Part shown: positions 15,444 to 22,500 of the stretch, piece after piece | Layout of the letters: the number at the start of each line of letters is the position of its first letter | How positions within the stretch are numbered: the first letter of the stretch is position 1 | Made by a program: the position numbers and the translations under genes | Source: Amycolatopsis xylanica | GTDB lineage: Bacteria; Actinomycetota; Actinomycetes; Mycobacteriales; Pseudonocardiaceae | DNA: 64,000 nt | Direction of reading: 5' to 3' | Assembly (NCBI RefSeq): GCF_900107045.1 | Contig: NZ_FNON01000009.1 | Coordinates: 124,001-188,000 of the forward strand | Notes under the pieces: generated by a model | Told to the model about the DNA's origin: nothing | Databases searched by the model: none | The model's input: the letters and a program-made list of their open reading frames with translations, nothing else

Positions 15444-17732
15444 TCAGCGATATTCGATTTTGAACACCCAGGCGTGCGAGCCCGCCGCGCGCGCCGCTTC
15501 GGGCACATCGACCACGAGCTTGCCGTCCTTCTTGGCCCACTTCAGCTCGCCGGGGTAGCCGAGCATGGTCACCCGGTCGCCGTCCTTGACCGGCACCGGC
15601 GCGTCCACCGTCAGCTGGGCACCCGGCCGTTCGAGCGAGGTCACGTAGAACGCCTCGTTCTGCTTGACGGAGAACCGCAACGGACCCGAGGCCGCCATCC
15701 GCGACCAGTAGGTGGTGCCGTAGACGGACTCGCCGTTGACCTTGAGCCAGTCACCGGTCTCCCGGAGCCGGGTCTGCATGATCTCGGGGATGGTGCCGTC
15801 CGCGCGCGGGCCGATGTCCAGCAGGAAGTTGCCGTTCTTGCTGTTCGTGTCGACCAGGGTGTGCACCACCTCGTCGGCGGTCATGTACATGCTGTCCGGC
15901 GTGGCCTGGTTGTACCCGTAGGAGCGCGGGTCGAGGCCGCGGCTGGCCTCCCACTTCTTGACCACGGTGTCCGGGTACGTCGCGTACTCGGGCGTGGTGA
16001 AGTCGTGGGTGGGGATGCCGCAGCGGTCGTCGACCGTGACGTCCTTGGGGCGCTGGCGGTTCTTCGCGTTGTTGAAGTAGTCGGCCAGCACGCGGCGGCT
16101 GTCGTTCGCGCCGCCGATGTCGCACCAGATCACGTCAGGGTCGTACTGGTGGACCAGCTCGCTCATTTGCGGGCCCTGGTAGTCCTTCACGAAGTCGCGC
16201 CCGGACTGATAGCCGGTGTACGGCTCGGCCGCGCCGGTGTACGGATTGCGCGGGCCGTGCCCCATCCAGGGGCTGTCCGGGTTGTACCACTCCGGCATCG
16301 AGAAGTAGACGCCGTTGCGCAGGCCCGGCGTGTACTTGCGCGAGGCGTCGAACAGTTCCTTGACCAGGTCCCGCTTGGGCCCGAGGTCGACGGAGTCGCG
16401 GCCGGACACCTTCGAGTCGTAGAGCGCGAAACCCTCGTGGTGCTTGGAAGTCAGCACGTAGTACTTCGCGCCCGCGGCCTGGAACAGCTCGACCCAGCTC
16501 TTCGGATCGAACTTCGCCGCGGTGAAATCCTTGATGAAGTCGTCGTACTTGAAGTCCTTGCCGTAGGTCTTCTCGTGGTAGGCGTGGACCGCGTTGTTCT
16601 GGTCCTCCATCCAGCGCCAGTACCACTCGGCGTACTGCTCGCCCGGCGGCGACCAGGCGGGAACCGAGTACAGGCCCCAGTGGATGAAGATGCCGAACTT
16701 CGCGTCGTCGAACCAGTACGGCGACTCGTGCGCGCCCAGTGAGGCGTCGGTCGCCTGGTAGTCCGCGACGCCGAGCGTGAACCGGACCGCCTGTTCGGCG
16801 CGCAGCCGTTTGCCTTCCGCGACGATCTTCCCGTTGACGATCGTGTCCACCGGCGCGCCGGTGCGCGTGATCCCGATCCGCACCCGGACCTGTTCCCCTG
16901 GAGCGAGCCTCCGTACCGGAGCGGGCTGAACGGTCCGCGCGCCGAACACCTCGGCCCGCACGGTCAGCTCATCCCGTTCGGTGATCCACTCGTCGCCGAG
17001 GTTGGTCACGACCGCCTCGACGGCCTGCGCGTTGTTGAGAAGCTTTGGTGTGGAACGAGATCCGCGCAGCGTGAGCGCCTTGCCGTGGCTCGATCCCTGC
17101 ATGGTCAGCGCGAAGACGTGCAGGCTCGTCTGGCCCGCCTGCGCCGGTTTGGTCACCGGCAAGGTGATCGAGACGGCCTCGCGGGTCGCGTCCAACCAGA
17201 GCTGGGAAACGCTGAGCGAGACCGGGTTCTGGTCGGTCTTGTTGTCCGGCGCGTACCGGAACGGGGCGACGATCTGCCCGGACGCGCCGTACCAGTCGGC
17301 CCCGCTCAGCGAAGCCGCGCTCGTACCGCCATCGGCGTAGTGCACGGTCGCGGCGCCACCGGCCATGCCGTAGCTTCCGGCGACCAGGAAGTGCGCCGAG
17401 TGATAGCGCCCGCGCGGAACGGCGACCTGCTGGCCGAGCGCGACGATGTTGTTCTGGGCACCGGCCGCGGACGACGGGATGGCGAACGGCATCCCGTCCA
17501 CGGTCGCCCGCCCGCTGGGCAGCGCGTCGCCGGGGAAGCTGTACCCCGAGCCGTCGAAGTTCCCGCCGCGGGCGGCGGCGGTGTCGATGCCATCGTTGTC
17601 GAAGTACTTCTCGAGCGGCACCGAGGTCGGCTCGGGCACGGCGGCGTAGGCGGGCGGGCTGGTGACGACCGCGCCGAGCAAGGCGGCGGACAGGGCCAGG
17701 ACGGTGATCGAACGGCGGGGACGTGAGCTCAT
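15444..17732 (-). CDS. Secreted GH29 alpha-L-fucosidase with N-terminal beta domains
   Basis: A 762-residue exported glycosidase that would hydrolyse alpha-L-fucosides from glycans outside the cell. A signal peptide (ITVLALSAALLGAVVTSPPAYA) is followed by a beta-sandwich region (about 35-190), a second one resembling NEW3-type domains (about 225-320, LAPGEQVRVRIGI), then the GH29 TIM barrel (about 330-650). In the barrel, WFDDAKFGIFIHWGLYSVPAW, TSKHHEGFALYDS and PDVIWCDIGG are characteristic, Asp538 being the expected nucleophile. A short C-terminal beta domain ends the protein. The ATG is at 17732. No fucose-uptake genes are adjacent. An inverted repeat (17789-17807) upstream may be a regulator site. 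Confidence 0.9.
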   Translation of the reverse strand: MSSRPRRSITVLALSAALLGAVVTSPPAYAAVPEPTSVPLEKYFDNDGIDTAAARGGNFDGSGYSFPGDALPSGRATVDGMPFAIPSSAAGAQNNIVALGQQVAVPRGRYHSAHFLVAGSYGMAGGAATVHYADGGTSAASLSGADWYGASGQIVAPFRYAPDNKTDQNPVSLSVSQLWLDATREAVSITLPVTKPAQAGQTSLHVFALTMQGSSHGKALTLRGSRSTPKLLNNAQAVEAVVTNLGDEWITERDELTVRAEVFGARTVQPAPVRRLAPGEQVRVRIGITRTGAPVDTIVNGKIVAEGKRLRAEQAVRFTLGVADYQATDASLGAHESPYWFDDAKFGIFIHWGLYSVPAWSPPGEQYAEWYWRWMEDQNNAVHAYHEKTYGKDFKYDDFIKDFTAAKFDPKSWVELFQAAGAKYYVLTSKHHEGFALYDSKVSGRDSVDLGPKRDLVKELFDASRKYTPGLRNGVYFSMPEWYNPDSPWMGHGPRNPYTGAAEPYTGYQSGRDFVKDYQGPQMSELVHQYDPDVIWCDIGGANDSRRVLADYFNNAKNRQRPKDVTVDDRCGIPTHDFTTPEYATYPDTVVKKWEASRGLDPRSYGYNQATPDSMYMTADEVVHTLVDTNSKNGNFLLDIGPRADGTIPEIMQTRLRETGDWLKVNGESVYGTTYWSRMAASGPLRFSVKQNEAFYVTSLERPGAQLTVDAPVPVKDGDRVTMLGYPGELKWAKKDGKLVVDVPEAARAAGSHAWVFKIEYR

Positions 17733-18074
17733 GCATCCTCCACGACGGCGTCCGTAACATCCGATGTCTACCCCGAACGAGGGCGATAATTCGTACAGCG
17801 TGCGAATGCTACGGCGGATGGCGGTTGAGTCATCGGATCACTCGATCGTGACGTCACCACCGGCAAGAGGTCAAGCACCGAAAGTAGGCTTGGCCGTTTT
17901 TGTCATCACCTTTGATCAGTCCCCCGGTCAGCGACTTTGTCACCTTCACGACCGCTCCCCCGTTCACCGGCCCGGCTTCGACCGCCCGCCGTCCCGCACC
18001 CCGGCGCCGTGAACCCCTTCCCCGCGCCCCGCCGTTCCCCGAAGTGACCCGTCCCCGCCGAACGGAGACTCACC
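17733..18074. other. 342-base intergenic region
   Basis: Divergent leader region between the fucosidase and a small rightward ORF. It contains the inverted repeat ATTCG-N9-CGAAT at 17789-17807, a possible operator about 57 bases upstream of the fucosidase start. The stretch 17915-18060 is markedly pyrimidine-rich on the + strand. An 82-codon ORF at 17764-18012 lacks a Shine-Dalgarno sequence and normal codon composition, so it is not called. Confidence 0.35.
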
Positions 18075-18209
18075 ATGTCGATCGTCACCTGGGAAGACAC
18101 CGCGGACCACCTCGAGCACATCCACGCCTACCTGCTCGGTGAAGCCACCGACCTCACCCCGGACGCCGTCCCCGCCCCAGCCCGAGGCGAGGAGCAAAAA
18201 GCGTCGTGA
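18075..18209 (+). CDS. Small 44-residue ORF, unknown
   Basis: ATG at 18075 with ACGGAGAC about 8 bases upstream, and codons with heavy C/G third positions like real genes here. It encodes an acidic peptide beginning MSIVTWEDTADHLEHIH with a short C-terminal tail rich in Ala, Pro and Glu. No family is recognised. It could be the truncated front of a longer gene: a further coding-like stretch (GDIWDPHKDITMAVLGAVV in translation, about 18449-18505) lies beyond the interspersed repeat at 18312-18419. Evidence is the Shine-Dalgarno sequence and codon pattern only. Confidence 0.4.
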   Translation: MSIVTWEDTADHLEHIHAYLLGEATDLTPDAVPAPARGEEQKAS

Positions 18210-18311
18210 GGGTCGCGGGCGGCTAGAGCGAACCGGTATTCGACGACCTACCCGTGACGTGGCCTTGGCTGGCGCGCACGGACGGGGCGTTTCCCACTCA
18301 CCCGGCCGCGG

Positions 18312-18419
18312 TCTGGCTGACAAGGGCGCCCCTTGTCACCCAGAGCGTCACAAGGGCGCCCCTTGTCACGTGCCACGGTGGACGAGCCACGCGAGTGGAA
18401 GAATTTCTGCACCCAACGG
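18312..18419 (+). repeat. Interspersed ~108-bp element, copy A
   Basis: Two palindromes of the type GACAAGGGCGCCCCTTGTC in tandem, separated by CCAGAGCGT, followed by CACGTGCCACGGTGGACGAG and a 29-base tail ending CTGCACCCAACGG. The whole unit recurs in opposite orientation at 53886-53992 with about ten mismatches by eye, and in shortened form at 41965-42037. It lies between the small ORF and recX, which are convergent. No ORF of its own. Confidence 0.85.
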
Positions 18420-18551
18420 AGCAAACCTTCCACTCGCACCGACACTCGGGCGACATCTGGGATCCGCACAAGGACATCACCATGGCGGTGCTCGGCGCGG
18501 TGGTGGCCGTGGCCAGCCACCCGCGCCCGCACCGGAGCCATCAGGACGCCG

Positions 18552-19088
18552 TCACTCGGTGGCGGCGTCGTCGAGCATGGTCGATTCGGCGCCGACCGCC
18601 CGGAGTTCCTCTTTCACCACGGTGTACGAAAGCCCTTGCGGGTAACCCTTGCGACCGAGGACGCCGAGCAGCCGCCGGATGGCCGTCTGCTCGTCGACGT
18701 TGCCGAGTGAGCGGATCTTCTTGCGCACGAGTTCCCGCGCGCGCTGCTCCTCGGACTCCCGGTCGACCTCACTCGCCGCCTGGACGGCGATCTCGCTGTC
18801 GACCCCCTTGCGCTTGAGCTCGGCGACGATGGCGGTGCGCGACAGTCCTTGCTGGACATGCCGCGACCGCACCCACAACTCCGCGAACTCCGCGTCGTTG
18901 ACCAGACCGGCCTTGTCGAGCTTGCCCAGCAAGGTCTCACTGGTCTCGTCGTCGAAACCCTTGCGCTTCAACGTCTTCCGAAGCTCGTCCTTGGTGCGGG
19001 GCCGGGCGGCGAGGAGGTCGAAACAGACCTCCTTCGCCTTCTTCCACCGCTCCTCGGGCGCGAGCTCCGAGGGGTCAATCCTCGGCAT
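18552..19088 (-). CDS. recX: Recombination regulator RecX
   Basis: A 178-residue cytosolic protein that binds RecA filaments and blocks their extension, damping recombination and LexA cleavage. The three-helix RecX repeats are visible: ARPRTKDELRKTLKRKGFDDE, VNDAEFAELWVRSR with LSRTAIVAELKRKGV, and a C-terminal repeat with LGRKGYPQGLSYTVVKEEL. Its ATG shares one base with the recA stop (TAATG), so it is translationally coupled to recA and expressed from its promoters. Length and order are typical for actinobacteria. The 3' end faces the interspersed element at 18312. Confidence 0.95.
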   Translation of the reverse strand: MPRIDPSELAPEERWKKAKEVCFDLLAARPRTKDELRKTLKRKGFDDETSETLLGKLDKAGLVNDAEFAELWVRSRHVQQGLSRTAIVAELKRKGVDSEIAVQAASEVDRESEEQRARELVRKKIRSLGNVDEQTAIRRLLGVLGRKGYPQGLSYTVVKEELRAVGAESTMLDDAATE

Positions 19089-20134
19089 TAGAAGTCGACG
19101 GGCGCCGGGGCGGCCTCGGCTTCCGCGTCGACCTGGGCGCCGATGCCGAGCTTTTCCTTGATGCGCTTCTCGATCTCGTTGGCGATGTCCGGGTTCTCCA
19201 GCAGGAACTTGCGGGCGTTCTCCTTGCCCTGGCCCAGCTGGTCGCCCTCGTAGGTGTACCAGGCGCCCGACTTGCGGACGATGCCCTGATCCACACCCAT
19301 GTCGATGAGCGAGCCCTCGCGGGAGATGCCCTTGCCGTAGAGGATGTCGAACTCGGCCTGCTTGAAGGGCGGGGCCACCTTGTTCTTCACGACCTTGACG
19401 CGGGTGCGGTTGCCGACGGGCTCGCCGCCGTCCTTCAGCGTCTCGATGCGGCGGACGTCGAGCCGGACGGAGGCGTAGAACTTCAGCGCCTTACCACCGG
19501 TCGTGGTCTCCGGGGAGCCGAACATCACGCCGATCTTCTCGCGCAGCTGGTTGATGAAGATGGCGGTGGTGCCGGAGTTGCTCATCGCGCCGGTCATCTT
19601 CCGCAGCGCCTGGCTCATCAGGCGGGCCTGGAGGCCGACGTGGCTGTCACCCATCTCGCCCTCGATCTCGGCACGGGGCACGAGCGCCGCGACGGAGTCG
19701 ATGACCAGGATGTCGAGCGCGCCGGAGCGGACCAGCATGTCCGCGATCTCCAGCGCCTGCTCACCGGTGTCCGGCTGCGAGACGAGCAGCGCGTCGGTGT
19801 CGACGCCGAGCGCCTTGGCGTACTCCGGGTCGAGCGCGTGCTCCGCGTCGATGAAGGCCGCGATGCCGCCCGCCTTCTGCGCGTTGGCCACCGCGTGCAG
19901 CGCGACGGTGGTCTTACCCGAGGATTCCGGGCCGTAGATCTCGACGACGCGGCCGCGCGGGAGCCCGCCGATGCCGAGCGCCACGTCCAGCGCGATGGCG
20001 CTGGTCGGGATGACCGCGATCGGCGCGCGGCCCTCTTCACCGAGGCGCATCACCGAGCCCTTGCCGTACTGCTTGTCGATCTGCGCGAGCGCGAGCTCGA
20101 GCGCCTTGCCCTTGTCGGGTGCTGCTGGTGCCAT
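19088..20134 (-). CDS. recA: Recombinase RecA
   Basis: A 348-residue ATP-dependent strand-exchange protein and co-protease for LexA. Clear motifs are Walker A GPESSGKT, FIDAEHALDP, LVIDSVAALVPRAEI, the loop-L1 GDSHVGLQARLMSQALRK and the L2/NQLREKIGVMFGSPETTTGG region. There is no intein. The ATG at 20134 follows the usual leader. recX follows with a one-base overlap. Upstream lie a RecA-NDp-type promoter (20180-20202) and a LexA box (20261-20274), the dual DNA-damage control known from mycobacterial recA. Confidence 0.99.
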   Translation of the reverse strand: MAPAAPDKGKALELALAQIDKQYGKGSVMRLGEEGRAPIAVIPTSAIALDVALGIGGLPRGRVVEIYGPESSGKTTVALHAVANAQKAGGIAAFIDAEHALDPEYAKALGVDTDALLVSQPDTGEQALEIADMLVRSGALDILVIDSVAALVPRAEIEGEMGDSHVGLQARLMSQALRKMTGAMSNSGTTAIFINQLREKIGVMFGSPETTTGGKALKFYASVRLDVRRIETLKDGGEPVGNRTRVKVVKNKVAPPFKQAEFDILYGKGISREGSLIDMGVDQGIVRKSGAWYTYEGDQLGQGKENARKFLLENPDIANEIEKRIKEKLGIGAQVDAEAEAAPAPVDF

Positions 20135-20179
20135 GGGGGTCCACCTCGTTGGTTTGTCAGTTGTGGTGTGTCGGGTCCG

Positions 20180-20202
20180 ACGCTACGGGCGGGGTCCGAC
20201 AA
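20180..20202 (-). promoter_or_regulatory. RecA-NDp-type (LexA-independent) damage promoter of recA
   Basis: Read on the minus strand: TTGTCGGAC (20202-20194), an 8-base spacer, then TAGCGT (20185-20180). The mycobacterial RecA-NDp consensus, activated by PafBC, is TTGTCRGTG-N8-TANNNT. The match is 7 of 9 in the upstream block, exact in spacing, and complete in the -10 block. The promoter lies 46 bases before the recA start. Confidence 0.7.
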
Positions 20203-20260
20203 TTCCAGGCCTCGGCAGAGATCTGTGGATCGTTGGTCCCGATGTGCACAACATGCTAGA

Positions 20261-20274
20261 CGAACACGTGTTCG
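20261..20274. promoter_or_regulatory. LexA/SOS box upstream of recA
   Basis: CGAACACGTGTTCG is a perfect 14-base palindrome fitting the Gram-positive/actinobacterial SOS box CGAAC-N4-GTTCG. It lies 127 bases upstream of the recA ATG and beyond the DUF3046 gene end, the expected position for LexA repression of recA. Confidence 0.85.
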
Positions 20275-20313
20275 AGGGCGAAAGTGACACGCCCTACTGC
20301 TAGGATTTTTCGC

Positions 20314-20508
20314 TCATCGCCGCTTGGCAGGCACGTCGAAGGCGTCGCAGACCGCCTGCCAGATCTCCTTGGGTGAGGTGCCGACGGCCAGTGCCTGTTC
20401 GACGGTACGCCCGCCCAGTGAGCTGAAAACATGGTCCCTGCACAGGGTTTCCGCCCTGCCTGCGCCGAACTCGTCGGCCATCATCCGCCGGAAAACCGTG
20501 ATACGCAT
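20314..20508 (-). CDS. DUF3046 family protein
   Basis: A 64-residue protein of the actinobacterial DUF3046 family, typically found just upstream of recA. Recognisable features are the MRITVFRRMMADEFG start, a central cysteine in LCRDHVFSSLGG and the closing EIWQAVCDAFDVP. The ATG at 20508 is chosen over a GTG 21 bases earlier because MRIT is the usual family start. It lies 31 bases after the Hsp70-like gene and may be co-transcribed with it. Function is unknown. Confidence 0.88.
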   Translation of the reverse strand: MRITVFRRMMADEFGAGRAETLCRDHVFSSLGGRTVEQALAVGTSPKEIWQAVCDAFDVPAKRR

Positions 20509-20539
20509 CCCGGACAGCGTAACCAACACCCGGCGGCGC

Positions 20540-22381
20540 TCAGGACCCCGGCTGCACGCTCTGCTCGAAGTAGGTGGCCAGCGCGCCGGGGGTCACGGCC
20601 TCCTGGCCGGACGAGTTCACCTGGTAGAGGAAGCCGGTCAGCGGCCGGTCCTTCACCGTGAAGACCAGCACCGCGGCGTTCGCGCCCGCCGCGGACGAGT
20701 AGGTGCCCGCCAGCCCGTTGCCCTTCCACTCGGCGGTGACGATGTCCCCGCCCGCGGACTTCAGCAGCTGGTCGGTGTAGGTCTTCAGCGTGCCGGCCGA
20801 ATCGCTCTGCAGGTAGGTGACCTGGGTGCCGGCGCGCCCCGGCGCGGCGCAGGTCGAGGCGGCGCCGAACTTCTCCGCCGACGCGGTCGGGCCGTTGCCC
20901 ATCCCCGCCTTGCAGTCACCCGTGTCGGCGACCTTGCCCGCGAGCTGGCGCAGGCAGCCGGTGAAGCCCTTGTCGTCGGCCTGGCCGGGCGTCTTGCACT
21001 CGTCGGCCGTATAAGTGCCGGTCGACGTGGCGAAGAAGTACGTGGCGCCACCGCCGAGCAGCACCACCAGCGCGATCGCGAGCGGGATCAGCCACTTCTT
21101 CTTGCGCTTGGCCTCCGGCTCCTTCGGCGCGGGCGAGTAGGCCGGGAAGTTCGACGGCGCCTGCTGCTGTTGCTGGGGCCCGGTCGACGGGAAGGAGGAC
21201 TGCGGGTACGCGCCGGTCTGGTAGCCGGGGACGTTCGCGACCTGCTGCGGCGGCGCGGTGTAGGAGCCGGCGGCGACCTGGCCTTCGACGTTCTGCGTGC
21301 GCACGCTGATGCCGTCCTGCGCCACGTGGCACGCGCCCAGCGCGACGGCGGTCTCCGGCTGGTCGAGGCTGCCGGGCACCACGCCCAGCTTCTCCGCGAT
21401 CAGGCTGCCGACCAGCGGAAGCCTGCTCGAACCACCGACGAGATAGATGCCGGCCAGCCGATCGGGTGAAAGCCCGGCGGACCGGACCGTGCGCGAGAGC
21501 AGCTCGACACTGCGCAGCATCGACGGGCGGACCAGCGCCTCCAGCTCGGCGCGCGTGACCAGCACGTCGCTGAACGGCTCCGGCATCGGGACCTCGGTCT
21601 GCGGGTGCCGCGAGAGCGCCTCCTTGGCCGCCTTCACGTCCTCCTGCAGCGCACGCCGGGTGCGGCGGTCCGGGGTCGATTCGGGCCGCAGCAAATGCTG
21701 CCAGCGCTGGGGATCCTTGTGCGAGACCTCGCGGCCGACGTGCACCATCAGCGCCTGGTCCACGTCCAGGCCGCCGAGGTCGGGCAGCCCGTCCTCGGCG
21801 AGCACGGTGAACCCGTTCTGCGTCGCGCCGACGACGGCGACGTCGAAGGTGCCCGCGCCGAGGTCGTACACGGCGAGCGCCTGGCCGGGCGCCAGCGCCT
21901 TGCCGGGGAAGGAGGCGAAGTGCGCGGCGGCCGCGACCGGCTCCGGCACCAGGGTGATGTTGTTGCCCATGCCGGCCAGCCGGGCCGCGGACAGCAGGAC
22001 GTTGCGGCGGACCGGGCCCCACTGCGCGGGGTGGGTGAGCCTGACCTCGTCGGGCGACTCGCCGCCGAGCTGGCGCCTGGTCTCGTCGAGCACGCGGCGC
22101 AGGATGGCCGCGAGCGCCTCGTTGACCGGCACGATGTCGGTGCCGAGCAGCAGGGTCTGCTCGTCGATGCGGCGCTTCGGGTTGGGCTCGAACCGGGTCG
22201 GGTCGAGCCGGGCCCGGCGCTCGGCGTCGCGGCCGATCATCAGCGTGCCGTCCTCGGTGGCGAACACCGCCGACGGCATGTTGGCCGAACCGTCGACCTC
22301 GACGACCCTGGGCGGCCGCCCGTGCGCCGCGAGCACGGCCACGGTGTTGGACGTCCCGAGATCGACCGACAGGATCCGCAC
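20540..22381 (-). CDS. Membrane-anchored Hsp70-family protein
   Basis: A 613-residue protein. Residues about 1-355 form an actin/Hsp70-type ATPase: phosphate-1 MRILSVDLGTSNT, phosphate-2 YDLGAGTFDVAVV, adenosine motif YLVGGSSRLPLVG. The substrate-binding domain of DnaK is absent. In its place come a Pro/Gln-rich linker (about 370-440), one membrane helix (LIPLAIALVVLLGGGATYFF, about 450-470) and an extracytoplasmic domain of about 140 residues with four cysteines. The ATPase would be cytosolic and the C-terminus outside. The GTG at 22381 has AGGGGG just upstream. It is divergent from lhr. The function is not known; a chaperone-like or signalling role in envelope stress is a guess. Confidence 0.85.
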   Translation of the reverse strand: MRILSVDLGTSNTVAVLAAHGRPPRVVEVDGSANMPSAVFATEDGTLMIGRDAERRARLDPTRFEPNPKRRIDEQTLLLGTDIVPVNEALAAILRRVLDETRRQLGGESPDEVRLTHPAQWGPVRRNVLLSAARLAGMGNNITLVPEPVAAAAHFASFPGKALAPGQALAVYDLGAGTFDVAVVGATQNGFTVLAEDGLPDLGGLDVDQALMVHVGREVSHKDPQRWQHLLRPESTPDRRTRRALQEDVKAAKEALSRHPQTEVPMPEPFSDVLVTRAELEALVRPSMLRSVELLSRTVRSAGLSPDRLAGIYLVGGSSRLPLVGSLIAEKLGVVPGSLDQPETAVALGACHVAQDGISVRTQNVEGQVAAGSYTAPPQQVANVPGYQTGAYPQSSFPSTGPQQQQQAPSNFPAYSPAPKEPEAKRKKKWLIPLAIALVVLLGGGATYFFATSTGTYTADECKTPGQADDKGFTGCLRQLAGKVADTGDCKAGMGNGPTASAEKFGAASTCAAPGRAGTQVTYLQSDSAGTLKTYTDQLLKSAGGDIVTAEWKGNGLAGTYSSAAGANAAVLVFTVKDRPLTGFLYQVNSSGQEAVTPGALATYFEQSVQPGS

Positions 22382-22500
22382 GGTTCCCCCTAGCTATCTT
22401 CGCCCGAACGGACGAGTGTGCACCACGTTGCGGAGCATGCTGCCACGACTCTGACCTCGCTGTGAGCAGGACCCGGCAGAAAGTGTCGGTGGGTGGGTTC

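Noticed and set aside
17764..18012. 82-codon ORF in the fucosidase leader
   Set aside because: No Shine-Dalgarno sequence; the second half is a pyrimidine-rich leader read in an unlikely frame.
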